A stretch of 64,000 nucleotides of DNA, from positions 62,001-126,000 of the forward strand of contig WNNJ02001274.1 of assembly GCA_012934845.2 (NCBI GenBank). The letters are read 5' to 3'. Shown piece by piece: positions 34,680 to 47,330 of the stretch; the stretch's first letter is position 1; every line of letters begins with the position of its first letter. The position numbers and the translations under genes were made by a program. This DNA comes from Pomphorhynchus laevis. Taxonomy: Eukaryota > Acanthocephala > Palaeacanthocephala > Echinorhynchida > Pomphorhynchidae. A model generated the notes under the pieces. The model had not been told where the DNA came from. It saw nothing but the letters and a program-made list of their open reading frames with translations, and searched no databases.

Positions 34680-35332
34680 CAAAAAGTCATGGCGATAAAA
34701 AGAATAACAAAAGGAGAATTAAAATATTAAAAAATATTAATATTAAGAAATATTAATGTTTAATAAATATTAATATTTAATATTTATCCCCATAAGTCAT
34801 GGCGATAAAAGGAATAGGAAAAATAGAGTTGAAAATATTAAAGATATGTATATAAATGAACAATTAGAAATATTAAAGCAACTTTTAAGAGATAATAAGC
34901 TGAAAGATCTTTATGTAAATATAAGAAGTTTTTCTAAAGATATCATATGTTCAATAAATCAAAAATTAATTAACGACTATGATAGGCTAAGTTGTATAAT
35001 AGACAGTTATTGTAATACAAAATACTATAATCATACAATAAATGTTAATAATAACAATAGAAAATATACATTAACCATAAACTTCATTAATAAATGTATA
35101 GATAACATAAATATAGCCGGACTTTTAAATAATTCTAAAAGTAAAGAAATAATAGGGTCAGATTTAAGTAAATATATTCCTAAAATAAGGTATAAACTCC
35201 TACCACCATTAGGACGAAAAATTTGTAATTATAATAAAGAATTAAAATCAATATGTAACGATAATATAAGAAACATAATGGAAACAGAATGCAATTGTAA
35301 AAGTCTTAGTTTTGATAAAATAAATGAACATA
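34680..35332 (+). pseudogene. unclassified repeat ORF, copy alpha (left part)
   Basis: 34846-35332 encodes an asparagine/lysine-rich protein with LPPLGRKICNYNKELKS and METECNCKS. The same protein appears in copy beta (37607-37975) and, after the Tc1-like insertion, resumes at 37102. It resembles, from memory, a segment found before the RT in some invertebrate retroelement proteins, but I cannot place it. A leader motif (agtcatggcgataaaa) is repeated at 34686 and 34796. The codons are extremely A/T-rich. Confidence 0.55.
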
Positions 35333-35334
35333 TA

Positions 35335-35565
35335 CAGTGCGTATGGAATTATTATGCAAATATGTACTTTTACGATTAAATTGTGTACTTTTATCTAATA
35401 ACTATGAAATTTGCAAATGTTATTCTTTATTAACCTTCGACTTAGACCGCAATAAACTAAATTGTCTGCAGTAATAAGAGTAAATATGCTATGCCGATTT
35501 TATCGATTTTTAGCGTTTATAAGTGTATGACGTTTTAAGTGTATGACGTTATTATGCAGCATATA
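35335..35565. repeat. left terminal inverted repeat of the Tc1-like element
   Basis: Matches the reverse complement of 36888-37101 throughout, except for a 16-base tandem duplication (gttttaagtgtatgac) near 35532 present only on this side. Confidence 0.9.
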
Positions 35566-35605
35566 GTTTGCTATAAAGTAGAAGCTGATTTTGCTTTTGG
35601 TAGCG

Positions 35606-36795
35606 ATGGGACGCGATAAAGATCTTTCGCCCGATGAAAAAGACATAATAATGCACCGTCTAGCCGAAGGTATAAGCTCCCTGGAGATTTCAAAAGAAAT
35701 TAAAAGAGATCATCGGACGGTAAAAAAACTATCTCATGCATCAGTCATGTTAGGCAACGAAATGAACGAAATAAATTTCGTACAATTTCCGTACGTTGCG
35801 CAGCCTGAAGTATCAAATGGCCAGGCATCCTCTAAGTTCTAGTGCCCAGATATTAAGCTCCCTGGAGATTTCGAAAGAAATAAAAAGAGATAATCGGACG
35901 GTAAAAAAAGGTATCTCAGGCATCAATCATGTTAGGCAATGAAATGAACGAAATAAATTTCGTGCAATTTCTAATCATACGTTGCGCAGCCTGAAGTATC
36001 AAATGACCAGGCATCCTCTAAGTTCTAGAGCCCATATATTCGCATATGCAGGAATAAAAGATACAAAACGCGACACTCGCTGCAGAATTTTGCGAAGTTT
36101 GGGTTCCGTAAGAAACGCAAAGCGACAACCCGTTATATCAAACATTTATATGGAGAAACGCATCGCGTGGCACGTGAAAATATGAAAACGGACTTCACAA
36201 AAGTCATCTTTAGTGATGAATCCAGAGCAACATTGAATGGATGCAACGGATGGGCGAGAGGATGGCTGGCAACATCTACGTCGCAGCCGATTCGAGGAAG
36301 ACGCCAACAGGGTGGTGGCGTAATGATTTGGGCCGCAATTGTAAACTACACAATAATAGGACCTTTCCGTATTCCTAACGGCGTGAAATTGAACGCTCAT
36401 TCATACTCGGGGTTTCTAAACTCACATTTTCTACCATGGTATCGCGTGCAGATCCGTAATGGGGAAAGCAACTTGGTTTTTATGCAAGACAATGCACCCG
36501 CACATGTCGCTAAATACACTATGGAATTCTAGGAAGGAAATGGGATAGAAAACTCTAAAATAATGAAATGGCCTTCGTCGTCACCTGATTTGAACCCCAT
36601 TGAAAATTTATGGTCAATGCTTAAGCGCAAAGTATACGCAAATAACAAACGATTTATCGATGAAAACGAACTGTGGACTGAAATTACTAATCTGCGAGTA
36701 AAATAACTCCAGTGGATATAAAAAATTTAACAAGCTCAATGGACAACCGGCTTATAGGTTTGTTGGAGTCTCGAGGTCGCTACATTAATATGTAA
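35606..36795 (+). pseudogene. Tc1-like transposase
   Basis: Start ATG at 35606 (MGRDKDLSPDEK). An N-terminal helix-turn-helix (IMHRLAEG...EISKEIKRDHRTVKK) binds the inverted repeats. The DDE core is readable: VIFSDES (about 36210), MQDNAPAH (about 36485) and [11 protein letters not shown] (about 36590). Counting across one in-frame stop (36530), 37 residues separate the second Asp from the Glu, hence DD37E. A ~180-bp stretch of the N-terminal part is duplicated in tandem (35670-35850 and 35853-36035), and there is a frame change near 36170. Confidence 0.9.
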
Positions 36796-36887
36796 ACTTT
36801 TTCTAACAATTGTTTGATGTCTACTTATTCAATTTTATCATCTGGAGAAATTCCACTCTGGAAGAAAAGTCATTTAAATAAAAAATA

Positions 36888-37101
36888 ATATATGCCTCAT
36901 AATAATGTCAGACACTTATAAACGCTAAAAATCGATAAAATTTGCATAGCATATTTACTCTTAACTGCAGACAATTTAGTTTATTGCGGTCTAAGTCGAA
37001 GGTTAATAAAGAATAACATTTGCAAATTTCATAGTTATTAGATAAAAGTACACAATTTAATCGTAAAAGTACATATTTGCATAATAATTTAATACGCACT
37101 G
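36888..37101. repeat. right terminal inverted repeat of the Tc1-like element
   Basis: Inverted partner of 35335-35565, ending in CACTG next to the altered TA target duplication. The small minus-strand open frame here is a repeat shadow. Confidence 0.9.
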
Positions 37102-37400
37102 TGTGCACTCATAATCTAGAATTAATTGAAAACAATGAATTAAGCAAGCTACTATCAAAAGAGTATAACAATAAAAATAAAATTTACAATTCGTTATATA
37201 ATGACTTAAATTCTTACTTTAGTAAGCTGATTAATAGTAAAAGCTTAAATACATCAAAGATAAACATTTGGAAAATTTTAAATTTGCAAATATTATAATT
37301 AAAACTTAATTATAATTATATTATAACTTAAAATTAGAGAGAAGATAAAAATAACAAACAATTATAAAAGGAAAGATTAAATTAATAAAGATATGTATAC
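37102..37400 (+). pseudogene. unclassified repeat ORF, copy alpha (right part)
   Basis: Continues the repeat interrupted by the transposon (HNLELIENNELSK ... KIYNSLYNDLNSYFSKL). It ends near 37298 in stops and A/T-rich sequence. Confidence 0.55.
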
Positions 37401-38110
37401 AAAACTTACTAAATTAAATTACAACTATTGATAAAGCTAATAAATACAATAAATGTTAATAATAACAATAGAAAATATACATTAACCATAAACTTCATTA
37501 ATAAATTTATAAATTTGTAGAGAATATAAATATAGTTATACTTTTAAATATTTCTAAAAGTAAAGAAATAATAGGGTCAGATTTAAGTAAATATATTCCT
37601 AAAATAATGTATAAACTCCTACCACCATTAGGACGAAAAATTTGTAATTATAATAAAGAATTAAAATCAATATGTAACGATAATATTAGAAACACAATGG
37701 AAACAGAATGCAATTGTAAAAGTCTTAGTTATGATAAAATAAATGAACATATATGTACCCATAATCTAGAATTAATTGAAAATAGTGAATTAAGGAAAAT
37801 TATATCAAAAGGGTATAAATATAAATTAAATAATAACAATAAAAATAAAATTTACAATTCGTTATATAATAACTTAAATTCTTACTTTAGTAAGCTGATT
37901 AATAGCAAAAACTTAAATACATCTAAGATTAAAATTTGGAAATATTATATATTTAATAAAATAATAAATTAAAATAACAAACAATATTAATTATAGTGAA
38001 TTAAGGAGAATGATATCAAAAGGGTATAATAATGATAAAAATTAAAATTTACAATTCGTTATATTAAATTCTCACTTTAATAAACTGATTTATATTTAAG
38101 ATTAAAATTA
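37400..38110 (+). pseudogene. unclassified repeat ORF, copies beta and gamma
   Basis: 37440-37975 repeats alpha at the DNA level. 37607-37972 is open (LPPLGRKICNYNKELKS, METECNCKS, ELRKIISKGYKYK), with the upstream part broken. 37985-38105 repeats the end of the unit once more in a degraded form. The direct arrangement suggests tandem duplication of one element rather than independent insertions. It lacks the Tc1-like insertion and so preserves the pre-insertion sequence. Confidence 0.55.
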
Positions 38111-39595
38111 ACACTATTTAAGTATTAATTGGATCTGGGGACGATCGCCTAGTTTGTGCAAATGCAACGACGGTGATATATTCGCTCTGACACATAAGTT
38201 GTACAGATGGATAAATTGAATAAATAAAATCCTTAAATAGTTTAATAAATCAGAATTACTAAAAGTAGAAGCATCTATCTTTAGAAAATAAAAATGTTTC
38301 AACGGTTCAACGGGAGGTAATAGTAGCCAAATATGAATTTGTTCAGAACTGTGCATAAATAAATCTAAATTATATAAAGATATAAAATATATGTTATGAT
38401 ATAAGGATGATATATGCGCATTTAACTCTAGCAATTTTTATACTACAAACGAACAAATTTATCAATGTAGCCTTCTTAATAAAACCAATATTGATAATAA
38501 AGAAGGTATATATTTAAATATGTAAATTAAACTAGGTTACTATAAACATACAATCAAACAGAAAATCGTGTAATTTAAGTGATGAGATTGAGTCTTAAAA
38601 TAGCAGAAAATCGTAAAATATATAAATCAACACAATATTATTAAAAATAAATTATTTAAGCGGAAAAATTATGGATTATAATAAACGGAATAGTTTAATT
38701 TCATCATAGGAAATACGCCATTAGCATGTTTAGCCCCGATGCTTTGTTAAGTCGAGGAATAGGAGCAAAATCCTGATAGCAGCAATTCCTTTTGACGACT
38801 CTAATCGATAAATTGATTGGAGTCATCAATTTAATAATCTGAAAATTGTTTTTTTTTATTATAAAATTCTTACTTTATATAAATCTCAATTAGCGGAAGA
38901 AGCATTACCTCAAGTTCTCAGCCTCATTTGTGACTGTTGTTTTGCGGGCAAAACCTTATTTACATGTTTTGTTCTTGATTTTCCTGAGGATCTTTATCTA
39001 TCGACACTTAGTATAAAATGCGCACTTTACGATAATTATCTCGTGATACTGTCAAAATCATAAACTTCGTCGCAAACATCTTTAAATAAACGCTCTTCCC
39101 GACTTTCGTATATCTAACCAGTTCAATGTTGGCATTAATAAGTCCACGATGGTAAAATTTCGGTCAGGTGGATCCTTTAGTTCTGCAATATTTATTGTTA
39201 TCTAGGAGTTTTACTTACTTTAAAGTGGTGGTTTACTAAACACCGATATCGTAAATCTGAAAGGTTGGCAATAGTAACCGCTTGTGCCAGAAATCTAGGT
39301 TCTTTATAATTTAATCGTGTCTTTCCTTACTTTAAGATAATGCTGATCTCGATTATTCAATAGGATTCACCAATATTACGATCTGACTTTAAATCATTCA
39401 ATTTTCGAAACAAAATAAATGTCTTCGGGTCTTCTTGGAAAGAATTGCCAGTGTTCTTGGCCTACAATTGTATCTTAATAATAAAGATTTTCTTAAATTA
39501 CAGAACCATCGTCAAGGAGAAAAACAAACGTAATTAAAGATAAATCCACAGGAACTTTATCTTAACCATCCATGCTTAAGTATTCGTCTTCTCTG
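38110..39595. other. noncoding region
   Basis: No gene or named repeat recognised. Composition is slightly less A/T-rich from 38870 on. A 106-codon minus-strand frame (38434-38114) has no recognisable features. Confidence 0.6.
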
Positions 39596-39609
39596 CAACA
39601 TTGTAACGG

Positions 39610-41990
39610 CCTCAGGTCCATAGAGATCTGAGCCCCCAGCCACAGCAGCGAGCCGCCATCCGACTAAACCATTCGGGGTCTCTAACCACCCTAAGAGTCC
39701 AGTCGAGGCGGACTATGGCCGGTAATCTCGAGATAAGGAGCTTGAGAAACCTGCCTTTGCTCTGGGGGACGTCCTCTAGAGAATAAGACTAATCCCGAGA
39801 TAGCCCAAGTAAACCAAAGGCGTACCTGGACTCTCCCATTCAATGACCGATGCTAAGTCCGTTTCAGAGCTCAACTAGCTCTCTTCAGGATAAGTTAAAA
39901 TATATATCCAGTCAGCTTTCGCCGACCAGTTCACCGTAATGGTGAACCCCAGATATGTTACTAGACTCGTGAAGGTGGGGAGCGGTTGAAACTGCAAAAT
40001 GAAGGAGAGAGCAGAGATTGCTAATCACCTAAGTTTTTTCTTGGTGGCAGGGGCGCCATGAAAGACGACCAACTGCGATTTTTCGGAGTCAAAATAAGAT
40101 TGGAAGGGGTAAGCTGATCTTGTAATCTTAAAAAGAAACGGCTGATGTCCGAAACTACATATTTGCTACTGCGTCCAGAAAACAGGAATGTGGTATCATC
40201 CGCGTATACCACGAAATGTTGTTCACGTTTAAAGCTTTGAAGAAATCAATGTAGGCAGCAAGGTATTAGGCAAGAGAAAGTGGGGAGCCTTGAGGTACAC
40301 CTGTTATAGGGTATAAGTGACGTGCATCAGAGTCATCTTCATAGAAGAACCGCTTGGTATACAGCAATATCTCCACCCTGTTAACAAGTATCGCAAGACC
40401 AGATGGAAAAGATAACAAATGGAATGCAAATGCGATAAAATGCAGCAGAGAAGTAAAGAAAAACAGCCACAGCAAGCTGATGACTGGTATCCTGACAAAA
40501 CTGGTGCACTTCCCCAATTGTTGAAACCATAAAGCGACCTTTGACAAACCTATGAAAACTCGGAGCGATCAAATTACGCCTACGTAAATGGTCGCGGAAT
40601 TTACGCGAAAGCGCTTTTTCGTAGATAAAATGAGGGGATTTTGAATCGAAATTGGTCGCAGGTCTTTAGAACAAGAAATCGATTTTTTATTTGGAAAGCA
40701 TATACGTCGGCTACAATTGATGGCGGCTACATCTGATGATGATGATGCTAAAAGCATTGTGACGGCCACTTCTCTTCGTTGATCAGTTGTCAAAAGCTGA
40801 CAAACTCGAGAAGAGAGTGGAGCAACGGATTTGGAGGTGCCCGGAAGTGGTCCCCAGGAGTTAAGGACATCAGTAACAGATACGTCCCTGCTCTTGAAGT
40901 CACCCCAAGTCGTAAATAGCAGGGGAGAAATCGTGCCTCCATAATTATGTAGGGCTAGAAACTCCTCCAAAACTCTATCAAGACCTTCGATACCAATCCA
41001 ACCCGATGCCCTCTTCCGTCGGCAGACAAACTTCTCCTTCTTGAATAATTTCCAAAAGGAAGCATGAAAGGGATAAAGACAAGCAATATTCGTTCTGTCC
41101 CTACTCAGCTGGAGTTTATATCTAGAACTCCAGTATTTATTCGAGAGAACCTGCCTGAAGGAAGCAGATAGATTGGGAAGATGTAGCATTTTAGCGAGGA
41201 CCTTGAGTTTTGTTGGAGTGGGATTGCATATGCAACCTTTATAGGTAGTCGAAATCAACGCGGTAGCTTGCGATGAGAGGTAGAAATTAAATTCGGTCAA
41301 ACTCTCATTCCCTATCCTTGGGAAGAGTTAAATAGCTGCCTCAAAGAAGGTCACTCTGATAGGATCAAAGTGAAACATCCTTCTAAGCAATGTATCTTTC
41401 TCTAGCCGCTAGCGTATTATGTATGAAAAGTGGTCTTTTGTTTGCGCGGCTGCTCAGTACAGATGGGTTTCAACAACCACATCCTATGTAGGAGTAATAT
41501 GCCAAGGAGTGAATTTGTTGTAGAGCAATGAAAGATAGGGGTTGGTAGTTTGTGTATAAGATAGTCGTTCCTGGCTCTGCGGAGTGCTTTATTTATCCAA
41601 AGATCAGTTCTGTCGTTGAAGTCACTGAGTAACATGTCATAGCCGCTATCTAAAATTCGGTCTAGGAGGTCATGGTTCTTATGAATTTAGCCTAGCCGTA
41701 TGTAGGCATTTGCTTTGCTAATGTGTTTACCGTTCTTAACAATTAATATAACAAAACAAAAATGGGCTGGACACGAGTAGTTTAGTAATAGAGATGACCT
41801 TAAGGGGCATTTCACTAAGGTTAGAAGAACTTAAGAGGAAGAGGAGTGTGGATGGGTTATGTACGGAGTAAAGTGATTGGTTATGTGCTTCGGGATAAAT
41901 CAAGTAATATTTTGGGGAGACGGATAGACCGCGTATCCAGAAGGACTATAACATCAGCATATCTACCAGATAGAAGCCTAAGGGCGAAAG
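39610..41990 (-). pseudogene. LINE A2 ORF2 (endonuclease-reverse transcriptase)
   Basis: Pieces in changing frames: endonuclease end (LLSDFNDRTD, 41630), linker (41300-40569), RT motif A (FLYFSAAFYRI near 40470, where both expected aspartates read tyrosine), motif B (GVPQGSPLSLA near 40270), motif C (VYADDTTFLFSG, 40210). Loss of the motif A aspartate plus several frameshifts make it inactive. Confidence 0.85.
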
Positions 41991-42399
41991 CTCCTTCCGA
42001 ATTCCACTGATGAATATTCAGTGAAAAAGGCTCTTAAATACTTCCCATTGCGTTAGTGATACCGGAGTGCGACGCCCACGACCTAGCCAGAACCAGAGGA
42101 AGAAAGATAGCCATTTCCGCCTCGGTCACGGCAGGTGATGTCACTTGCCCATGGGCATTGTCTTCATCGCCCTTTGAGATAGCCGCAAATTTCCATAATT
42201 GATTTTTTCTCGCCAGCTCGAGAGCAGCCAAGCTCTGTTACGAACCATACCTCTTCTTCGATTTTGGGATTTTACTGGTAATGGGTTTGGCGGATGAAGT
42301 AGGGCGCAAAATCTCATTGAACTTAGACCAGACCCTGAATCATCCATTCCATCTGAGCAATAGCAGCTTGATGCTTGGTATAAATGAGTTTAAGGATAT

Positions 42400-43448
42400 C
42401 TGTGTCGGTCAATTTCTTGTTAGATGTATTTTGCGACGTACATGCATCCGCAACGTTTGCCGGTTTTCTTTGATTAACACAGTGTCTCTTCTTGTATTCT
42501 TTGAAAACACTACATTTGCGGGATTATGCGTGGTGCTTCTCTCCGCAATTTGAGCAATGTGGACCCTTGACGCATCTCCCTGAGTGCTCTTTAGGAATCC
42601 CACATACACTACAAGTACGAGGAAGACTAAAACCAGACTCACAATACCCCCATTGATGACATATGTTGCAATGGGGTATGTCAATGAATTAGTGTCGATT
42701 AGTACAAATGATAAATTATGCCCTATAAAGGGGTTACATGCTGATTTGGTGAGGCATAAAGTCTTGTTTACCGACGTATGACAAAATACCATCGGAATAG
42801 GGTGGGTATTTTCCCTGTAATGAGATGTATGTCTTAACGTAATAGTCTCTATCAAGGGCAATAATATCTGCATCAGTAAGAAATGTTGGGATGTTGGAAA
42901 TTTTCAGAGTTGCTTGTATCGGTCTAAACGAGACCAAACCTGAATCCGTAAGGTGCTTTTTGAAGAATTCCAAGTATTCATTTGCAAACCAAAGGAGCAA
43001 AAGGATATTCTGATCCATGTTTCCTAGTATTTTATAGAATTGAAGATCACTCTTTCTTTATACTTCTCCGAGAATTTTCGCAGAAACGAGTCAAATAATT
43101 TATGCCTTTATAATGGATTCAGTAAATCAATACAGATAAGGTTCGCCAGTTTTGGCACAGGGGAAAGCTGTCCCTCTTTGTTAGAGTCAAAATTGAAGGC
43201 AAAACTGCCCTTACCTTGAGATTAGCATTTGTGCTTTCAGAAATTTGCATTTTCGAGAGTTCCTTTGATGTTTCGATGACATCATTCAACTGAATGATGT
43301 TTTTGGATATTCTTAAAGATAATTGTCCTTGTATCTTCAGGTGCTCTACGATACTATTAAAGACTCTTGCCAATATGAAACTTTCAATCTTTATACAAAA
43401 AGTTAAATATTGAGCACACTCCAGCTTTTCTTTTCTATATTGCAACAT
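42400..43448 (-). pseudogene. LINE A2 ORF1 (gag-like)
   Basis: N-terminal gag-like region in 43448-42734 in mixed frames, matching A3 ORF1 (VPKLANLICIDLL, RHKLFDSFLRKF). The knuckle region is at about 42680-42430 with altered cysteines. Confidence 0.75.
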
Positions 43449-43460
43449 TTAACACGAAGG

Positions 43461-44085
43461 TATCTGATATTGACCCTCAATTTTTTTGTAAGAATTTATT
43501 ATAGTAAAAAACATTGATTAACAGTGAACGTTGAATTTATGAAAAGTAAATCTTCACGCCCAAATGAGCTCTTCTACAAACCCGTCTACGGGAAGCATTT
43601 GTCTTTTGACTGTCGTATTTATTTTTCTTTTCGGATTTGTGATGGTAAAAACAATGATAAAAATAAATAAATAAAACAACATTTAAACAATAAAATTCTA
43701 TTTCATTTTTTATACAACAACTAATTTACTTGAGATTTTAAATTAAACACAAAACAAAGTAAGTCAAATTCATTCAAAAAAATAAAATTATTCAAATTTT
43801 GTTATTTTTACATAAAACTTTACATATCTTTTTATTAATTTATTTTTCAAATATTCATCATTATTAAATTCTTTTTTAATTAATTCTATAAGCCAATTTA
43901 AAAATCTATAACGTTGTATTAGTGGACGATTATTTGAGTAGAAGTATAGGTTACTCAACACAAACGCGTTGAGCACTACTATACACCTACTCAAACTGAC
44001 ATTTAAAGTCTTGCACGCCAGAACAACTTTATACCATTTTTTACTAATTTAAAATATTTTGCCATGTCTGATCTCCAGTGTAGCC
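43461..44085. other. AT-rich spacer
   Basis: No gene. A 68-codon minus-strand frame (43994-43788) is low-complexity. A short palindrome (tcaacacaaacgcgttga) lies near 43955. Confidence 0.55.
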
Positions 44086-44089
44086 TAGA

Positions 44090-46800
44090 TTAGAAGACAT
44101 ATCCCAGTATCCTTATTTGTCTCTTCCGATTCCCCGGAAGAGCACCAAATAATTTAATATGGCGTCCTGCTTCGCGAAATCTGTAGTGATAGAAATTGCT
44201 GTTCGTTGGGTTTAACGACAAAACCAATTTAGACAGACGTCTAGCAATTCCACTCACCAATCGGCCACGCATCCAAGAGATCTTCAAGTGTGATATCCTC
44301 TTCCAATGGGTTAATATGATTGAGAGTAAACTTCAACCTATTTTGAAGCTGCACATCCTCGGAGCATATCGTTGCATTTGCGAGGTATTTCTTTTTCATT
44401 TCCTCTAATACAATCTTAATGCCATTTGAATCAATCTACTTGGAAGCTGCTGCTCTTCAAGACCGAAAGGTAGTCTTCCTTATGGATGACCACTATTCTT
44501 TTGAGAAAGTCTTGTAGGACAGCAGCTTTCTTGCATCACGCTTCAATGAATCTTCATCGATTTGATCTTGGAGTCGGCACATAAGAAACCTCCTCCGATC
44601 GGACGAATTAGGATGAACTCTTAATCCCCAGAGGAGTTTCTTCATGTCCAAGGTCTTAGGATTGTATTTTGGCAATGGCGGTCGTTTTGTCCGCTGATGT
44701 TTATTTGCTGAATTATATAATTCAGCATTAAAATTGTAAAAAAATTATTATTTAAAAAAATACAATTGATTATTTATAAAATTTGAACTAAAATCATTAA
44801 AACTATTCACTATAACATTCACGCTCAATTAATTAAATTTTTTCATGTACTCACCCATATTTTCACATTCATTGGTTATATAATTTAAAATTTCATTAAT
44901 TTTATTTACATTATTATTGGTTAAAAACATTTTAACTTTTTGGTTGTAAGTTTGTATACCAGCCTTGGTCGGTTGAAATCTGGATTTTTGGACCATTTAT
45001 TCCTTCCAAACCCAGTATACAAGCTTATGTCCGTCAATAAACCCGTCCAATTCTATGTTCATTAACCATTTTATTTTGAACTTGACATTTTTTAAATTAA
45101 TTGCGATATCTAAAATGGATTGGTAACCTTATGACGGCAAAGAAACTTTCCCTCTAGTAGGATTATGGCCTCTCCAATTTGGTCAATCACTAATCCCACT
45201 CGAGCTCCTCTGGAGTCATTTAGGTCACCAACAATGTAGTGGTCACCGGCATTAAACACTCTAAGCAGCAACTTCTTGACGGCCTTCTTACTCTCCTTCG
45301 TCCGCCAGCCACTCGGTTTTATGTAGCAGTTTGCTACATACACCGGACGGCGGAAAACGAAAAATTTCAGAAGTTGATAAAAGCCCACGTCATTGGACCC
45401 CTCTGAAATCAAGCACGCGTTAAGACGCTCGCTTGTCATTGAGACCACGGTGAGCTCTAACCTACCGTCAACTTGATATGTGAAAATTTTGTAATTTTCG
45501 AAACTTCTATTTAAAGTGTTTAATACCTGTGGAGGACGCGCCTCCTGCAGAAAGATGACATCTCCATGATCCAAATTGGCATATTAAACTAGGTTCCTAA
45601 CGGTTCCTATATTCCAACTTATCAACGAGATGTCTTTCAACGAATTGTACTCAATGCGCCGCTTTTTACACGGCTGCATCTGCAGGAGGACGTTGTTCCC
45701 CTGACTTGGTGCCTCCTCCTTTTTAAGACCTATCTTTCCTTGCCTGTTTGTGCACGACTTTAAAATAGCAGATCCTTCCTAGTGTGAGGAAACTAAGGAT
45801 CCAAACTCCATGTTTTCGTCATCCCCTTCCGGATCTGCGTTTTTTAAAGTTGCAAAACGATTTGGGCTTTATTTGTATTATTTTTTATTTTCATTATAGT
45901 TTTTGTAATTACTTATTGATATTCTGCTTATATTTTTTCAAACTTTGTATTTCATTCTCTTTTGATAATAATTTTGTTTTTGGATTTTTATTTTCCGCGG
46001 TCACTATCGTCACCTTTTTTTCACTTCGTTTAGTCAGTCGATCAACATTCTCATCTCGGAGACCTGTTGATCACCCGACTGTTTTTTTGCAGCTTGTAAA
46101 AAGCTTTCTGCTCCTTCACACGCTTTTTTATTCTCATCATCCCCCCACTTTAAACATTCTTTAAAATGGATGCATGGGTGAGAATAAGCCCTATGTGACT
46201 GTGTACAGTTAGCACAGTTAGGGCTTTCGGACCCTTTTTCACAATTTTATGGTTCATGCTAGTCTCCACAGTGCACATATCGAGGACCAATTTCCAAACA
46301 CATGTTTGAAAAGTGACCCCATCGCTGACAGCGGTAGCACTGCGGATACCGGAATTTCACGTCATCCTCATCGAAAATTACCAATTTGATTAGATGACCC
46401 AAAAATTCAGGTCGAGAGTCGCGCAGCTTTTGTAAATCACTTACAGCTCTTTTCACAAAACAATGATGTAAGCTTGGTTATATGATTTACATTTTTTTAT
46501 TACAGTTATTCAACACTTATCTGTCAAATCCTTGAATCCTCTTCCTCTGCGAACGACGGGACATCCCTAATGATTCCCGTAGCACGCAGAGAAGTGTCAG
46601 TGACTTTGATTCCTTTTATTGGTTGTAGCTTCATCCGAAATAATTCTTTTATATTAACATTTTTGAATGTTATTATGGCAAAACCATCTTTCAAAATGTA
46701 CCACTCAAAGATACCTTCCGAGAGATGTTATTTTTGACGGTACCTCTAATATTTTTTTTAAAAGATGGTTTTGCCTTCGTCATTATCCCAAGTTCTTTAC
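44090..46800 (-). mobile_element. LINE K, distant relative of family A
   Basis: Minus strand. ORF1 remains at about 46700-46000: a pre-knuckle region (KGIKVTDTSLRATGIIRDVP) and a zinc knuckle in 46456-46259 (YPQCYRCQRWGHFSNMC). ORF2 endonuclease is in 45574-45110 (VIFLQEARPP, VYVANCYIKPSG, YIVGDLNDSRG), the same motif order as A3 but diverged. 44675-44100 holds the linker region. No RT core remains. An A/T-rich block (44690-45105) separates the two ORF2 parts and is probably a later insertion. Confidence 0.75.
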
Positions 46801-46850
46801 AGCGCAAAAGCGTCCTGTCTTATTGACAGGAGAATCTTTTGCGCTGGAAA
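46677..46850. repeat. two hairpins inside the LINE K 5' region
   Basis: 46677-46691 and 46761-46775 are perfect 15-base inverted arms (ggcaaaaccatcttt). 46800-46819 and 46825-46846 form a second stem (11+7 pairs with an internal loop). They look like small foldback duplications at the decayed 5' end of LINE K. Confidence 0.75.
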
Positions 46851-47330
46851 TTCCTTCTCTACCTCTTTTATAAGTGTATTAATCTATATAAGTGATTTGC
46901 ATTTATTAATGTCTTGTATTTCACAAGACATGCGATTTTTATGCTATATATAAGTGAAAATAAAGAAAAAAGAAAAAAAAAACAAAAAAATAAAAAAAAG
47001 ATAGATATGCACAAAAAATAGATAAATATAAACAAAAAAATATATATAGAAACTATAAGCAAAAACAATACCATATCGTCTGAAGCCGACAAATTAGGCT
47101 ATTAGGCTTTGTCAGATAGGATCAACTCTTGATAGGAAATTTGCTCAAATAGATTTTTTGAGGCGGAGGATACTGCTTGCAAATAATACACTTGAACACG
47201 AAGTTGCCCAAATGGGACTGAAACATTGCCTACAATTGTATCGTACTTCCGTGGAAGAAAACTCATTCGAGGAGGTGAAATGATAAGTTATAACGATCGA
47301 TTAATTTCGACGGGTATAATGTCATTGCAA
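46851..47330. other. noncoding spacer
   Basis: 46960-47045 is an A-rich low-complexity tract. The following stretch to 47330 may be the worn upstream part of LINE H, but no frame is convincing. Confidence 0.5.

Larger units (their letters stand above)
35335..37101 (+). mobile_element. Tc1/mariner-superfamily DNA transposon (DD37E-type)
   Basis: 1767 bp, complete from end to end: it begins CAGTGCGTA and ends TACGCACTG. Terminal inverted repeats are about 215-230 bp (35335-35565 and 36888-37101), unusually long for the group. TA (35333-35334) precedes it and TG (37102-37103) follows, a TA target duplication with one change. Copy beta of the host repeat shows the empty site. It carries one transposase gene, damaged by an internal duplication, frameshifts and stops. 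Confidence 0.93.
39597..43460 (-). mobile_element. LINE family A, copy A2
   Basis: Minus-strand copy with the same order as A1 and A3: ORF1 with CCHC-type knuckles, then endonuclease-RT, ending at a GGCC-containing boundary near 39610. It is the most decayed of the three, with at least five frame breaks, and clearly a separate insertion from A1. Confidence 0.92.

Noticed and set aside
36908-37108. 66-codon minus-strand frame
   Set aside because: Lies entirely in the right inverted repeat of the Tc1-like element.
46960-47045. poly-A tail of a retrotransposed gene
   Set aside because: A mixed A/T/G low-complexity tract with no adjoining gene copy.
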